Assembly: GCA_963676655.2 (NCBI GenBank)
Contig: CAXXKX010000003.1
Coordinates: 5,394,001-5,458,000, forward strand
Direction: 5' to 3'
DNA from: G963676655 sp963676655
GTDB taxonomy: Bacteria; Verrucomicrobiota; Lentisphaeria; Victivallales; Victivallaceae
Length of the DNA: 64,000 nucleotides
Every line of letters starts with the position of its first letter. The first letter of the stretch is position 1. A model generated the notes under the pieces. That model ran no database searches, had not been told where the DNA came from, and saw only the letters and a list, made by a program, of their open reading frames with translations. Both the position numbers and the translations under genes were made by a program. Positions 25,708 to 35,642 of this stretch are shown one piece after another.

Positions 25708-28071
25708 ATGAAGAAAATATTGATTTACATGGCTTCGGCCTTTTTTTCTTTTAATCTCGCAGCCGCAGCGTTGCCGCTTGATAACGGCGGATTTGATTTG
25801 GGCGGCAGGGGCTGGAAACTTTGCCGGATGAGCAAAGTAAGCGATAATGACGGCAACAAGGTCCTTTTGATCAATGACAATGATCCAAAGAAAGGTTCCA
25901 GTGTTTGGAGCTCATCTCTGAAAATCAAAGGCGGAGCTTATTATAAAATTGCTTTTCGTGCCAGGTCTTTGCAAGCGGGAGAAAAAAGGGGGATTGCAGG
26001 TCTTTATGTCCGCTTTTTCGCCAGTGACGGCAAAGAGATAAGAGAGCAGGGCGAAATTGCTGAATCTGTTCCGTGTGATGCGGTAAACTGGCAAAAATAT
26101 ACTTTCGTCGTTCAAGCTCCGGTTAATGCCGCAGCTCTGAAAATCTGGATACACAGCTTTAATGCCGCGGTCGGCAAGGTTGCATTCGATGACATATCAG
26201 TCAGTGAATCCAGCCGGGAAGAGTATGGTAAATATGGTAAAAAGACGGTTCAGAAAAAATCTCGTTCCGGTTTTGTTTTTCCTTCAAAGCAAAAGATTGC
26301 TGAAATTGAAAAACTGATTCCGGATACTAATTATTTGCCGGGGCCGCCGGTTACAGATCGTGAGTTCTGGGGAAAACTCGCTAAGTTGAAAACTGCCCGG
26401 AATATTATTGCCAAAGCCGAAAAAGTCAACAAAGAACCGGTTCCCGTAATGACTGATGACATGTATCTTGATTTCACGCGGACCGGCAGCCGGAAAATTT
26501 GCGGAAGAATTCGCGGCATCCGGTCCCGGGCCTTTCATAACCTTGTTCTGGCCGAGTGTCTTGAGAATAAAGGACGTTTTATCAGGAAGATCGAGCAATA
26601 CATCCAGTCATTTCTGGATATGAAAACCTGGGTAGGGCCGCCGCATGATCGCAATCTGGCCAATTTCAAGGGTAAATATATTTCAGTTGATCTGATGGCT
26701 GTGGCCGCGGCCAATCAGTTGTCCGCCGCGTACAGTTTGCTTAAACCCAAATTGGGCCCGGCGTTGAAGGTACGACTGAAATCTGATATAGAACGCCGCA
26801 TCATCAATCCTTATCTGAAGCACTGCCGGGCCGGTAATGCCGGAGAAGGATTCTGGTGGCTGATCGGAACAAATAACTGGACCGCTGTTTGCAATGCCGG
26901 AGTGGTATATACCTCGGTTATCGTCGCTGATTCTAAAGAAGTTAGAGCTGAAGTGATTGCCTGTGCGCTTGAGAGCATCAAGAATTTTCTCAAGGGTTTC
27001 TCGGAAGACGGTTATTGTTCCGAAGGTATCGGCTATTGGGTATACGGTTACGGAAACTTCCTGTTCATGGGCGAGGTGTTGAAGCGTTATACGGATGGAC
27101 GAATCAATGTTTTTGATTCGCCAAAAGCTAAGAAAGCCGCTCTGTTTCCTGAGAATTTTGAATTGATCAACAATATTTATCCGGCTTATGCGGATTGTCC
27201 GCTTTCTGCCAAAGTCGTCGGCTATTCGGCAATCGCACTGTCCAGAAATTTTGGAATTCCGCTGCGCAGTGAAAAATCAGATAAGCTTAGAGGAAATTTG
27301 GAGCAGATATTGCTGAACAACGTTTTGGATCTGCAGGTTCCGGTTGGAAGTTTACAAAAAGATCTGCGTTCATTTTTTGGATCGGCCGGGATTCTGGTTT
27401 GTCGCCAGAAAGCGATCGACGGCCGTTTTCTCGCCTCGATAAAAGCCGGTCATAATAGTGAGCACCATAATCATAACGACGTCGGAAGCTACGTGGTTTT
27501 GCTTGACGGTTTTATGCCTAACTGTGATCCGGGACGGGAGATCTACACCAGCCGTACTTTCAGTTCCCGACGTTATGACAGCAAACTGTTGAACTCATGG
27601 GGACATCCCGTGCCGGTGGCTGGCGGGATGTTGCAAAGTCTGGGCGCTGCTTATGCCGGCCGGATTATCCGTAAGGAATTTTCTGATGATAAGGATTGTG
27701 TCACTATTGACTTGAAGCCGACGTATAGACAGCCGGCTCTGGTCAGGCTGGAACGGGATTTTTGTTTTGACCGGAAAAATAATACGGTTACGGTCAAGGA
27801 TATTGTCGAGTTCAGCAAACCGGAAACTTTTGAGACCGCAATGGTTACTTACGGCAAGTTTAAAATAGTATCGCCCCGGGAGGTGATCTTATATAACAAC
27901 AAGACCAGAGTCAGGGCCGTTATAACCGTGACTGGTGGAACCGTGAAAATTACGCTGGAAAAGATTGACGAAGATACCGGCGGTGCCAAACCCTGGCGGC
28001 TCGGAATCAAATTTACCAAGCCGGTTAAACAGGCTTCTGTGACTATTCGCTACGAAAAAGCGTTGGATTGA
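25708..28071 (+). CDS. Exported heparinase II/III-like polysaccharide lyase with N-terminal carbohydrate-binding-like domain
   Basis: A 787-residue secreted protein. A signal peptide covers residues 1-20. Residues 25-170 form a beta-sandwich like CBM4/9-type modules (GGFDLGGRGWKL start, KIWIHSFNAAVGKVAFDDISV end). The middle is an alpha/alpha toroid of the alginate-lyase/heparinase II type (NNWTAVCNAGVVYTSV, EDGYCSEGIGYWVYGYGNFLFM), and the C-terminal part is a heparinase II/III-like beta-sheet domain with SEHHNHNDVGSYVVLLDG, whose His/Asn residues bind the uronate and metal. It probably cleaves uronic-acid polysaccharides by beta-elimination. AAGGA lies 8 bases before the ATG. Convergent with the TPR gene, 12 bases apart. 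Confidence 0.85.
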   Translation: MKKILIYMASAFFSFNLAAAALPLDNGGFDLGGRGWKLCRMSKVSDNDGNKVLLINDNDPKKGSSVWSSSLKIKGGAYYKIAFRARSLQAGEKRGIAGLYVRFFASDGKEIREQGEIAESVPCDAVNWQKYTFVVQAPVNAAALKIWIHSFNAAVGKVAFDDISVSESSREEYGKYGKKTVQKKSRSGFVFPSKQKIAEIEKLIPDTNYLPGPPVTDREFWGKLAKLKTARNIIAKAEKVNKEPVPVMTDDMYLDFTRTGSRKICGRIRGIRSRAFHNLVLAECLENKGRFIRKIEQYIQSFLDMKTWVGPPHDRNLANFKGKYISVDLMAVAAANQLSAAYSLLKPKLGPALKVRLKSDIERRIINPYLKHCRAGNAGEGFWWLIGTNNWTAVCNAGVVYTSVIVADSKEVRAEVIACALESIKNFLKGFSEDGYCSEGIGYWVYGYGNFLFMGEVLKRYTDGRINVFDSPKAKKAALFPENFELINNIYPAYADCPLSAKVVGYSAIALSRNFGIPLRSEKSDKLRGNLEQILLNNVLDLQVPVGSLQKDLRSFFGSAGILVCRQKAIDGRFLASIKAGHNSEHHNHNDVGSYVVLLDGFMPNCDPGREIYTSRTFSSRRYDSKLLNSWGHPVPVAGGMLQSLGAAYAGRIIRKEFSDDKDCVTIDLKPTYRQPALVRLERDFCFDRKNNTVTVKDIVEFSKPETFETAMVTYGKFKIVSPREVILYNNKTRVRAVITVTGGTVKITLEKIDEDTGGAKPWRLGIKFTKPVKQASVTIRYEKALD

Positions 28072-28083
28072 AAATTATTATTA

Positions 28084-29697
28084 TTATTTCATCTTTTGTT
28101 TGATCTGCAGCAGGATTTGATCATAATTTTTGACCGCGGGATAATTGGGCCCGTAAATTCTGCGCAGGGAATTTTGCGCCATGCTTACCAGTTCATAAGC
28201 TCGTTTGTAATCTTGTGTCGTATAGTAATAGAAAGAACACAAGAAATAAATTGTGGCGATTTTTGGATTTTTCAGGTTCTTGTGTTTATCACATAGCGCC
28301 AATGCCTTTTCACAATATGCCTTGGCTTTGGACTGCTGCTTCATTCGGCCGTAAAGTGCGGCCAGGTTGGCACTGGTCCGGGCAATTTCGACTTCGTAGG
28401 CTTTATTTGACGTCTTCTCGTAAAGCTGCAGCGCTTTCAGGTAAGCGGCAATCGCTTTGTCCGGTTGGCCGGCCCGGGTATACATATAGGCCATATTGCC
28501 TAACGGCGGGGCCAGACGCGGTGTGTCTTCGCCGAAAATTTGCGTATATATCCGCAACGCTTTTTCCTCAAACGGGACCGCGCTTTTATATTTATGGCTC
28601 CTGCCGGCCAGCAATGCAAGTTCGTTAAGACATGACGCCAGCATAAGGTTGTCGTTTCCCAATTGCTTGAGAAAAGTATTGTGTGCGTATTTAAACATAA
28701 TTTCCGCAGATGGATACTGCTTCATGGCTGAGTTAAGTTGGGCCGAATAGAACATCGCCAACGCGGTGATTAAATTTTTTCCGGGCAAAATATGCTGGAT
28801 GTCCGCCGTTGCCCGGTTCAACAGTACTTTGCTTTTTTCCACCTCTCCTTCCCGCATATATACGACTCCGCGCAAAATCATCATTTCTATCGTATAAACA
28901 TGTTTTGTCCCGACTTTTTTGACAACGGTGGTCGCAATCGCCGGCAGCAGTTTGCGCGCTTCGGCAAATTTCTTTTCGGCTGTGAACAATTCAACCAGAC
29001 ATCTGGCCGCCAGTGCGCTCTGCAAGGATTTTTCCCCCCATAGTTTGATTGCCAGATCTACCGCACTGCGACCGGCTTTGAACGCATCGATGGTCTTATG
29101 CTGCTTCCGGTAGACATCTGAATAAATGGTCTGGCACTGAACCATCTCCGGCGCATCCGGTTTCAGAACTTTTGCGGCTTTATCAAGTTCAGTCAATGCC
29201 ACTTTGTATCGGTCTTTCATTGAAAGTATTTCGGCCAGTAGAATTCGGCCGGCGGCGGTCGCCGGAGATTGCGGCGCTTTATCAAGCTGGATAGCCAGGG
29301 TTCTCCTGATTGTTGCTTCAGCCTCGATTATCTGGCCGGTTCTGAGGAATAATTCGGCCAGTACATATCCGGCTTCGGTTGCTTCAAGCGAATTTGAGCC
29401 ATGGATGTTGCCGAGGATATTCAAGGAACTTTTTGCGAGATTGATTGCTGAATCGTATTTGCCCTGAAAGAACATAATTTTTGCTTGGACCAGCTGACTC
29501 CTCGCGGCCTGTGAGCTCTTTGTTCCATATTTTTTTAATTCGATATTAAGTGCCTTCAGCAAGGTCTTTTCGGATTCTTTGAATTCGTCCTTTTGCAAGA
29601 GTATTGCCGCTTTTTCACGCAGTTCTTCAGCTGCTTTATCGGCGAATACTGTTCCGGTGGCCAAAAGCCCGGCCATAATAAAGATAGTTTTTTTCAT
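28084..29697 (-). CDS. Exported tetratricopeptide-repeat protein
   Basis: A 537-residue protein with a signal peptide (MKKTIFIMAGLLATGTVFA) and about ten TPR-like helix pairs through the mature chain; the clearest are LAPPLGNMAYMYTRAGQPDKAIAAYLKALQLYEKT-type units, resembling kinesin-light-chain-like TPRs. No enzymatic domain is seen; it probably mediates protein contacts in the periplasm. I chose ATG 29697 since the upstream codon in frame is a TTG overlapping the previous gene end; GGA lies upstream. It follows the polyferredoxin gene by 5 bases and may be co-transcribed with it. Confidence 0.85.
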   Translation of the reverse strand: MKKTIFIMAGLLATGTVFADKAAEELREKAAILLQKDEFKESEKTLLKALNIELKKYGTKSSQAARSQLVQAKIMFFQGKYDSAINLAKSSLNILGNIHGSNSLEATEAGYVLAELFLRTGQIIEAEATIRRTLAIQLDKAPQSPATAAGRILLAEILSMKDRYKVALTELDKAAKVLKPDAPEMVQCQTIYSDVYRKQHKTIDAFKAGRSAVDLAIKLWGEKSLQSALAARCLVELFTAEKKFAEARKLLPAIATTVVKKVGTKHVYTIEMMILRGVVYMREGEVEKSKVLLNRATADIQHILPGKNLITALAMFYSAQLNSAMKQYPSAEIMFKYAHNTFLKQLGNDNLMLASCLNELALLAGRSHKYKSAVPFEEKALRIYTQIFGEDTPRLAPPLGNMAYMYTRAGQPDKAIAAYLKALQLYEKTSNKAYEVEIARTSANLAALYGRMKQQSKAKAYCEKALALCDKHKNLKNPKIATIYFLCSFYYYTTQDYKRAYELVSMAQNSLRRIYGPNYPAVKNYDQILLQIKQKMK

Positions 29698-29702
29698 TGT
29701 TC

Positions 29703-31100
29703 TCAATCCAATATTTTTTGTTCCGCCACGCCATTGACAATGATTGCTTTGCGCGGACGGGCCGGACAGATGTTTTCACAGCCGCCGCAGCCTATGCATA
29801 ATTTAGGGTCAACTTTCGGGATAGTCAAGCCGTCTTGCCATTCAATCATGTTGATAGCTCCAACCGGACATGCATCCGCACACTCTCCGCACGGGGATTT
29901 TCCGGTTACGACAATACAGTTTTGTTTGATATATTCCGCCAATCCGAATTGCATCCTGCTTTTCTGATCCGGAGTCAGCGGAGTCAACGCTCCGGTCGGG
30001 CAGACCTGAGAACAGACATTACAGTACTGCGCACAGGTATTTTTGGCAAAATTCAAGCGGGGTTGCAGAAAACCGCTCCAGCCGTAACCGGTAAGAGTTG
30101 GCCGGATTATGTGATTAGGACAGGCGCTGACGCAGAGATGACAGGCAGTGCATTTGCGGTTGAATCGATTCAGATTCAACGCGCCCGGCGGCATAACCGG
30201 GATTTTGTGATTATCTGACTGGGCCGGATTAACCGGCAGCGCGGCCGCCGGGATCGCCAGCGCGGATATGCCGGCAATCGCCATGAACTCCCGTTTTGAT
30301 TCGTCAACTTTATCAACCGGCTCCTCTGCTGGGGCCGGTTTCGCATGGCCGAATGTCATAGCGTCAAACGGACAATCAGACAGACAGTTCAAACACATGA
30401 CACAGCGGGATGAGTCCACCTCATGCTTTTTGAAATCGATGCAGCCCGCTTTACAGATTTTCTCGCAGCGTCCGCAGTTCCGGCATGAATCCTTGATGCG
30501 GACCTTGAACCAGGCATACCGGCTAAGTAAACCTAGAATGGCTCCGACCGGACACAGGCTGTTGCAGTATATTCGACCGTATTTGCGAACCGCGATCACC
30601 AGCAAAACCACCGTGATAGCAACCACGATCAGGACTGGCCATGGCGCTTTCCCCTGGAATGAATTAACAATCCTCCCGAAAAATGAAAAAGGATCGAGCA
30701 GCATTAACGGGTAGATTGTTCCAGCTGCCAGCCCTCCGAAACAGGCTATAACAATGCCTAACCGCAGTTTGACCAAACGGGGCAGGGGGGAATATTTGCG
30801 CTTGAAAATCGCAAGCAAATCCTGCAGGATTCCCAACGGACAGATCACCGAACAATATACCCGCCCGAAAAGCAGGGTCAGTACTATTATCGCAATCAGT
30901 CCGATCAACGGAGCCGCAACCAGGCCGGAAGCGATCAGTTTCAGTACGTCCGGCATAAATTGAGTAGCGGTAATTAATCCGGACTTACCGGCATTGTCGG
31001 GCGTGAAATTCATCGTAAAACAGAGAGTTAGCAGAATCAGCATTCCCGCAGCAAGAATAATTCTGCATATTTTCAAGCTTTTAAAGATCTTAATTTTCAT
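29703..31100 (-). CDS. Membrane polyferredoxin, NapH/MauN-like with extra 4Fe-4S clusters
   Basis: A 465-residue iron-sulfur membrane protein. The N-terminal 190 residues hold five or so transmembrane helices with the two NapH/MauN-type signatures CSVICPLGI and CNSLCPVGA. Four to five ferredoxin-like clusters follow: CRNCGRCEKICKAGC, CVMCLNCLSDCP, then after a second hydrophobic stretch (FMAIAGISALAIPAAAL) CTACHLCVSACP, CNVCSQVCP, CGECADACP and CIGCGGCENICP. It reads as a fusion of a NapH-like membrane part with a NapG/MauM-like multi-cluster part and should carry electrons between quinols and a periplasmic or cytoplasmic acceptor. Start overlaps the stop of the HD gene by 4 bases (ATGA). Confidence 0.9.
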   Translation of the reverse strand: MKIKIFKSLKICRIILAAGMLILLTLCFTMNFTPDNAGKSGLITATQFMPDVLKLIASGLVAAPLIGLIAIIVLTLLFGRVYCSVICPLGILQDLLAIFKRKYSPLPRLVKLRLGIVIACFGGLAAGTIYPLMLLDPFSFFGRIVNSFQGKAPWPVLIVVAITVVLLVIAVRKYGRIYCNSLCPVGAILGLLSRYAWFKVRIKDSCRNCGRCEKICKAGCIDFKKHEVDSSRCVMCLNCLSDCPFDAMTFGHAKPAPAEEPVDKVDESKREFMAIAGISALAIPAAALPVNPAQSDNHKIPVMPPGALNLNRFNRKCTACHLCVSACPNHIIRPTLTGYGWSGFLQPRLNFAKNTCAQYCNVCSQVCPTGALTPLTPDQKSRMQFGLAEYIKQNCIVVTGKSPCGECADACPVGAINMIEWQDGLTIPKVDPKLCIGCGGCENICPARPRKAIIVNGVAEQKILD

Positions 31101-31867
31101 GGCTGTATCTCCGCGAATTTACTTTCAATTCGTTTTCTCACCACTCTGACCGGCGCAGTGTCCGGCAGAACTTTCAGAATCCGGTTCGCAAAATCATTTT
31201 CCAGGGCTATTCTCAGGGATTCGGGATAGATCAGTTCATCGAACCATCCTAACTGCAGCATTTTGAAGTCAGCGGTGGTTCGCATTTTAGGATATGGCAC
31301 GATTCCGCCATTCACGACAATTTCCGCGACTTCCGGCGAAATATCATCCGAGTCCTTTAAGTCAAGCATAATTACCGGGTCATTTACTTCAGCTTCATAG
31401 ACCTCGATTACCACCCGGAATATATCCAGTTTATCGGCATCCCTGGCGATTTGACAGTAAAGTGTCGCCTTTTCAGATAAACGTTCCGGTAAATAAGGTT
31501 TGCTGTGGCAGGCTACGGCAGCGAGGATGTCCTTGCGGGACTCCGGCTGGAAATCCTTTAGAATATCGAGCTCCCGCAACACTCTGACGCCTCTGGCTGC
31601 ATGATTGACTGAATCCAGGTCGACATACGTTTTAAAGTGTTTGAATTGCTCAAAACGCCCGATATCGTGAAACAGGGCGGAAGTCATTGCCGCCAGATAG
31701 TCGGCCTCGGACAAGTCCAGTGAAACGCAGATTCTTTTGGCGAACTTATAGACTTCAAGCGAATGGAATTTTTTGATTGCGAATCCGCGTCGAAGTTCTT
31801 CGGATTGATCCTCGAACCCGGTGGTATATTCATCGAAAAAAGCTTCAAAAAATTCAAGTTGCCGCAT
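31097..31867 (-). CDS. HD-domain phosphohydrolase
   Basis: A 256-residue cytoplasmic protein with a single HD domain. The metal motif is in MTSALFHDIGRFEQFKHF near residues 63-80 (H..HD), preceded by a His in KFHSLEVYKFAKRIC and followed by AAVACHSKPYLPERL and ARDADKLDIFRV, which gives the D of the domain end. Members hydrolyse nucleotides or phosphate esters; substrate unknown. The stop overlaps the start of the polyferredoxin gene by 4 bases, so a shared transcript is likely. The upstream region 31868-32088 carries no gene. Confidence 0.88.
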   Translation of the reverse strand: MRQLEFFEAFFDEYTTGFEDQSEELRRGFAIKKFHSLEVYKFAKRICVSLDLSEADYLAAMTSALFHDIGRFEQFKHFKTYVDLDSVNHAARGVRVLRELDILKDFQPESRKDILAAVACHSKPYLPERLSEKATLYCQIARDADKLDIFRVVIEVYEAEVNDPVIMLDLKDSDDISPEVAEIVVNGGIVPYPKMRTTADFKMLQLGWFDELIYPESLRIALENDFANRILKVLPDTAPVRVVRKRIESKFAEIQP

Positions 31868-31998
31868 ATAATTGTCTTTTCAGTTAATTCATTTTATCTG
31901 AATAATCTAGTCTGAAAAATCAAACATGCAAAATAGACAGTTTAAAAAAGGTTGAATTTTAGATGATACCTCACTCTTTGTAGTATTAGTGTTTAATG

Positions 31999-32020
31999 AT
32001 AAATAATCATTATGTGGTTT
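31999..32020. repeat. Short dispersed repeat, copy 2
   Basis: Second copy of the 22-base string seen at 23969-23990, one mismatch apart (T for G at position 12). It lies between the YkgJ-like gene end and the HD gene start, a 221-base stretch in which I see no gene. Confidence 0.35.
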
Positions 32021-32088
32021 GTTGGTAAAGTGTAAGTTGCTTATTTGTAGTAATTTGCCTTTGTGTGTTTGGAGGGCTCTTCGTCTTG

Positions 32089-33375
32089 TCAGAATACCAG
32101 GTTCAGTATTCCTGCAAAATTGGCCGGCTGGGTCAGTTTGCCGATCAGCCTTTTGGCCAGTTGCAGCCGGAAAAAGGGGGAACGGGTAAAAGTCAGGTCC
32201 AGCAGGCGGACCGTCGCAAGCATGGAATCCAGGTCGATTACCGCTTTATGCTTTTCCGCCGCGAACGATGCGGCCAGTGCATAGCCGACCGGAGCCGTCA
32301 GTAAGAGATGTCTTATACCTTCCTCGTAGGTATAGTTATGAACCGTGTTGCCGCAGAAACGCATTGCGTCTAGTTTACCGAAAAAGAGTTGTTCAAACAT
32401 TTCATGCGCGGCTTCATCGCAATCTGATTTTCGCATGTTCTGCATGAATTCGCGTCCTCCAACTCCGGGGGCGTTAGGGTTGATGTCATGCAAGTTGCCG
32501 CCGCCCGCGCCGAACATCGAATGGGCGCACAGCAGTTTAAAACGGCGGATTGGTGATTTGGCGGTGACGGTATCGTCGTCACGCAAATACCCCATGGTCA
32601 GAATCCGGAAATCCAGCCGGTCGGAAAATGATGCCGTCCCCGCGGCAAGCTCCTGTTTCAAGATATCTGACGCTTTGTTGATAAAATCTACGGCATCTCC
32701 GCTGAAACTGTCATCGGCGGTTGCGATTGCGTCACGATTCGCTTTTTGAGTGTGAAAATCGACAATCCTGGCTACCGCGTACAATTTTTCCGGTAATGGT
32801 GTGTCCGGTTTATGCAGGATTTGTTTGAAACCCTCGTGAACTCGTCTTACGGTCGTTAACGGGGCCGGATTGATTCTTGAATACTCCGTGTTAACCATCG
32901 GCAAACGTTCCCGTAGCGGGTCGGCGATGGCCTGCATTATATCGGTTTGATTCCCCAGTGTTGTTCCGTCCTGCCGCGCGACGCCCTCACAGATAAAGCG
33001 CAGTTCAGCGGAACAGCGGCCGTCTTTCCAGTGGGTGATATGCATCGGGAAAACTTTACAGATCAGCGGTTTGTGGTTCCACCCAATGGCGTTGTGGAGC
33101 AGGCATTTTCCCTCCGCGTCCATAAAAGAACACCAGCCTCTTTCATCTTTGGCGATGGCGAAAAAACCCTCATGTGTTTTTGCCGGAAAAAACCAATTGT
33201 CAGGCGGATGTTCCCCATTCGGCAATTTGAATTTTTTTAACTCTGCCATTTCTTCCGGGGAAATTGAAATCTCGAAGTTATTGCAACAGAATCCGCAGCA
33301 GGTACAGTCGAAATGCTGGTTCGGGTAATAGTCAAAAACAGCTGATTGGGTTGGTTTATTTTTTTTCTTTGCCAT
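32089..33375 (-). CDS. YkgJ-type Cys-cluster protein
   Basis: A 428-residue protein. A Cys cluster near the N-terminus, FDCTCCGFCCNNFEI, matches the CxxCxxCC pattern of the YkgJ/DUF3109-type zinc- or iron-binding families; further Cys follow (GWCSFMDAEGKCLLHN, CKVFPMHI, RFICEG), as in that family. The remaining 300 residues are mostly helical and not recognised. Function is unknown. I chose ATG 33375: the longer frame from 33456 would run into the neighbouring gene's Lys/Asp-rich tail. The start lies 1 base after the stop of the TPR gene upstream, so the two are coupled. Confidence 0.8.
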   Translation of the reverse strand: MAKKKNKPTQSAVFDYYPNQHFDCTCCGFCCNNFEISISPEEMAELKKFKLPNGEHPPDNWFFPAKTHEGFFAIAKDERGWCSFMDAEGKCLLHNAIGWNHKPLICKVFPMHITHWKDGRCSAELRFICEGVARQDGTTLGNQTDIMQAIADPLRERLPMVNTEYSRINPAPLTTVRRVHEGFKQILHKPDTPLPEKLYAVARIVDFHTQKANRDAIATADDSFSGDAVDFINKASDILKQELAAGTASFSDRLDFRILTMGYLRDDDTVTAKSPIRRFKLLCAHSMFGAGGGNLHDINPNAPGVGGREFMQNMRKSDCDEAAHEMFEQLFFGKLDAMRFCGNTVHNYTYEEGIRHLLLTAPVGYALAASFAAEKHKAVIDLDSMLATVRLLDLTFTRSPFFRLQLAKRLIGKLTQPANFAGILNLVF

Positions 33376-33376
33376 C

Positions 33377-35200
33377 TTATTTTTTATCCGGTTGCTTTGC
33401 GGTATCGGATTTCTTATCGCCGTCCAATTTCTTTTCAATGGAATCGGATACGGCATCCACCGCCTTGTCGATAGCTTTGTCCATCAGTTTGTCCGCCTTG
33501 TCGATAGCTTTGTCGATAGCCTTGTTCATTTTCTTTTCGAGCTTCTCGGATATGACTTTGCCGCGATCGGACTTTTCGTCCGCGGCTTTCTGGGTTGGCG
33601 GAACTACTTTGTCCATGACGATCCAGGTAATCGTTTCGTCTGAAATCAGGACGGCGGCGCACTGGATGATATCTTTAAATGCTTTTTCCGCGCCGAGCTT
33701 TTCCTTTGTTACTTCCGCGATATGGCGTCGTCCGAATTCGATGCTTTCCCCGGCTTGCAGCGTCGCAACGGTTTCCCCGACCGGAAACGCGACGTAATCG
33801 CCTTTGAACATGTCGGTGAACCTGACGCAGAGCAGGACACTGACATTATGGATAGCCTGTTTTGAGTCATTTTTGATTTTGACGATGACTTTATTGAACA
33901 GGAACGCCGGTTCTATTTGCAATTTCAGCTTGTTGCCGGGGATGGCGGCGAAGGTTTTACTGTCAAGGTATTGCGAGCAAAAACGAAAGTCGTTCAGAAC
34001 CCGGTCCCACTGTCCCTGGTTGCGGCGACGGAAGAAGTGGTCGAATATTTTACTTCTGGCATGCTCCTTATCGCCACGGTCAAGATGAACCCGGGCTAAC
34101 TGGAAATCAGGGCTGAAATAGCCGGAACCGGTCATCATGCTTCGGTACATATTGATGATCATGCGTCCCTCTTTCGACTTGTTCAGGAAACTGCGTTTCT
34201 TGTATAGGTTGAGCTTGTCCAACAGTACTTTCTGCTGTTTGGGATAATAGGTTGCGGCCTGATCAAAATCAATAACCGCGGTGTCGTACTGTTTTTGTTT
34301 GTAACGGATTACTCCACGTAGCAGATAGGCCGGAGCCTCCTGACCATGATGTTTCTTCAAATAATCGGTAATCATGCTTTCCGCCTGTGACAGATCGGTT
34401 TCTTTAGCGCGTTCGAGCAGACACATGGTCAGCAACAGATGCGCTTCTTTTTCGTTCGGGGCCAGCGCGACGGCGGCTGACGCGTTTTTGATGGCTTCTT
34501 CCGGTTTGTTTTCAAATATCGAGATATATGTACGGTCCCGAAGTGCGCACAATTTGTTCCATTCCCTGAGGTATTTGCCGCGAATTTTCATGTAGTCAAA
34601 ATAAAATTTCAACAACCGTTCCTGATTGGAGTAGAGCCGGTCCCGCATTTTGCGTTCCAGTGAAGCCCGTGAAATGTGCTCGTTCCAGACTTTTTCTGCC
34701 TGTTCACGGTTGACGGACAGTCCGGTTCCGGTAAGGCTGACTGTTGAGGCCAGATCCAGCATTGAACCGCCGACTACACCGTAAAGCGACTGTAGTTCCT
34801 CAAGCGAATCTTCGCTTTGAAGTAGATCTTTGTAAATATTGAAAAAACGATACTTTAATGCTGCTGCGTCACTGGCGACCAGACTTGAGTCTTCTTGTAG
34901 AATAAACCCCGACAGGTCCTTGAATGACTTTGCTTCGTTCAGAGCTTTTTGAATACTGTAGAGAGCCTGAATTGTCTGGTCGATATCATAAGCCTGCTTC
35001 TTTTCCGTTTCGAGTTTTTTCTCCCGGTTGACGATTTTCTTTTCAACTTTAACGATATATTCCGGTTTTGCCGGCTTTTCATAAGACTGCATTAGAATAA
35101 GAATCATTGCTACCAGCAGCAGGAGGAGTGTCGGCAGCAGACAGCCGATCAAAAAGACGGTTTTGAATTTTTTGTGAGTATCTGAATTATTGTTTTCCAT
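33377..35200 (-). CDS. Membrane-anchored TPR protein with charged C-terminal repeats
   Basis: A 607-residue protein. One hydrophobic helix near the N-terminus (TVFLIGCLLPTLLLLLVAMILIL, about residues 14-36) anchors it with the bulk outside or in the periplasm. A coiled-coil-like segment rich in K and E follows, then TPR-like units (AAVALAPNEKEAHLLLTMCLLE, GVIRYKQKQYDTAVIDFDQAATYYPKQ). The last 70 residues are a highly regular series of KAIDKAxDK-type heptads, predicted helical, ending in a Lys/Asp-rich tail. No catalytic motif. I chose ATG 35200 (GGAA upstream). It is coupled to the YkgJ-like gene. Confidence 0.82.
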   Translation of the reverse strand: MENNNSDTHKKFKTVFLIGCLLPTLLLLLVAMILILMQSYEKPAKPEYIVKVEKKIVNREKKLETEKKQAYDIDQTIQALYSIQKALNEAKSFKDLSGFILQEDSSLVASDAAALKYRFFNIYKDLLQSEDSLEELQSLYGVVGGSMLDLASTVSLTGTGLSVNREQAEKVWNEHISRASLERKMRDRLYSNQERLLKFYFDYMKIRGKYLREWNKLCALRDRTYISIFENKPEEAIKNASAAVALAPNEKEAHLLLTMCLLERAKETDLSQAESMITDYLKKHHGQEAPAYLLRGVIRYKQKQYDTAVIDFDQAATYYPKQQKVLLDKLNLYKKRSFLNKSKEGRMIINMYRSMMTGSGYFSPDFQLARVHLDRGDKEHARSKIFDHFFRRRNQGQWDRVLNDFRFCSQYLDSKTFAAIPGNKLKLQIEPAFLFNKVIVKIKNDSKQAIHNVSVLLCVRFTDMFKGDYVAFPVGETVATLQAGESIEFGRRHIAEVTKEKLGAEKAFKDIIQCAAVLISDETITWIVMDKVVPPTQKAADEKSDRGKVISEKLEKKMNKAIDKAIDKADKLMDKAIDKAVDAVSDSIEKKLDGDKKSDTAKQPDKK

Positions 35201-35642
35201 ATCTTTTTCCAAATTTATCAGCAATAGCAACCCCGCAATATTTTAACACCTCAAATCCCCGGATGCAAATTCATATTGCCATATAGCCGGAATATAATGA
35301 AGTGATATGAACGGTATCATTCTGGGGGAGTTTTCCATGTGAATGAAGTTTTATTGTTTTAAATAGTTTATTACTAAAGATTTGTAGTGGTATATAAAAC
35401 TAGTTGATGGTATAATATTAAATTGCATTGCCATAATCAGGAAATGCAGGATAGAAAATCATTAATTATGGTTATTCTCTCTTATTCAATTTGGAGTTTT
35501 ATATCAATCTGTTATATTAAATATAGACGATAACATAAATCTCAAGCTGAATACATGCAAAAAAGATGTAATGAATCAGTAATAATGATTTTTTCACCAG
35601 ATTGTCATCTTTTTGTCATGATGGTTGAAGAGGATTGTATGC
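35201..35642. other. Gene-free divergent intergenic region
   Basis: A 442-base AT-rich stretch between the minus-strand TPR gene and the plus-strand phosphatase gene. I see no convincing ORF, RNA gene or strong hairpin. It must hold the promoters of both flanking genes, but no near-consensus pair stands out by eye. Confidence 0.5.
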
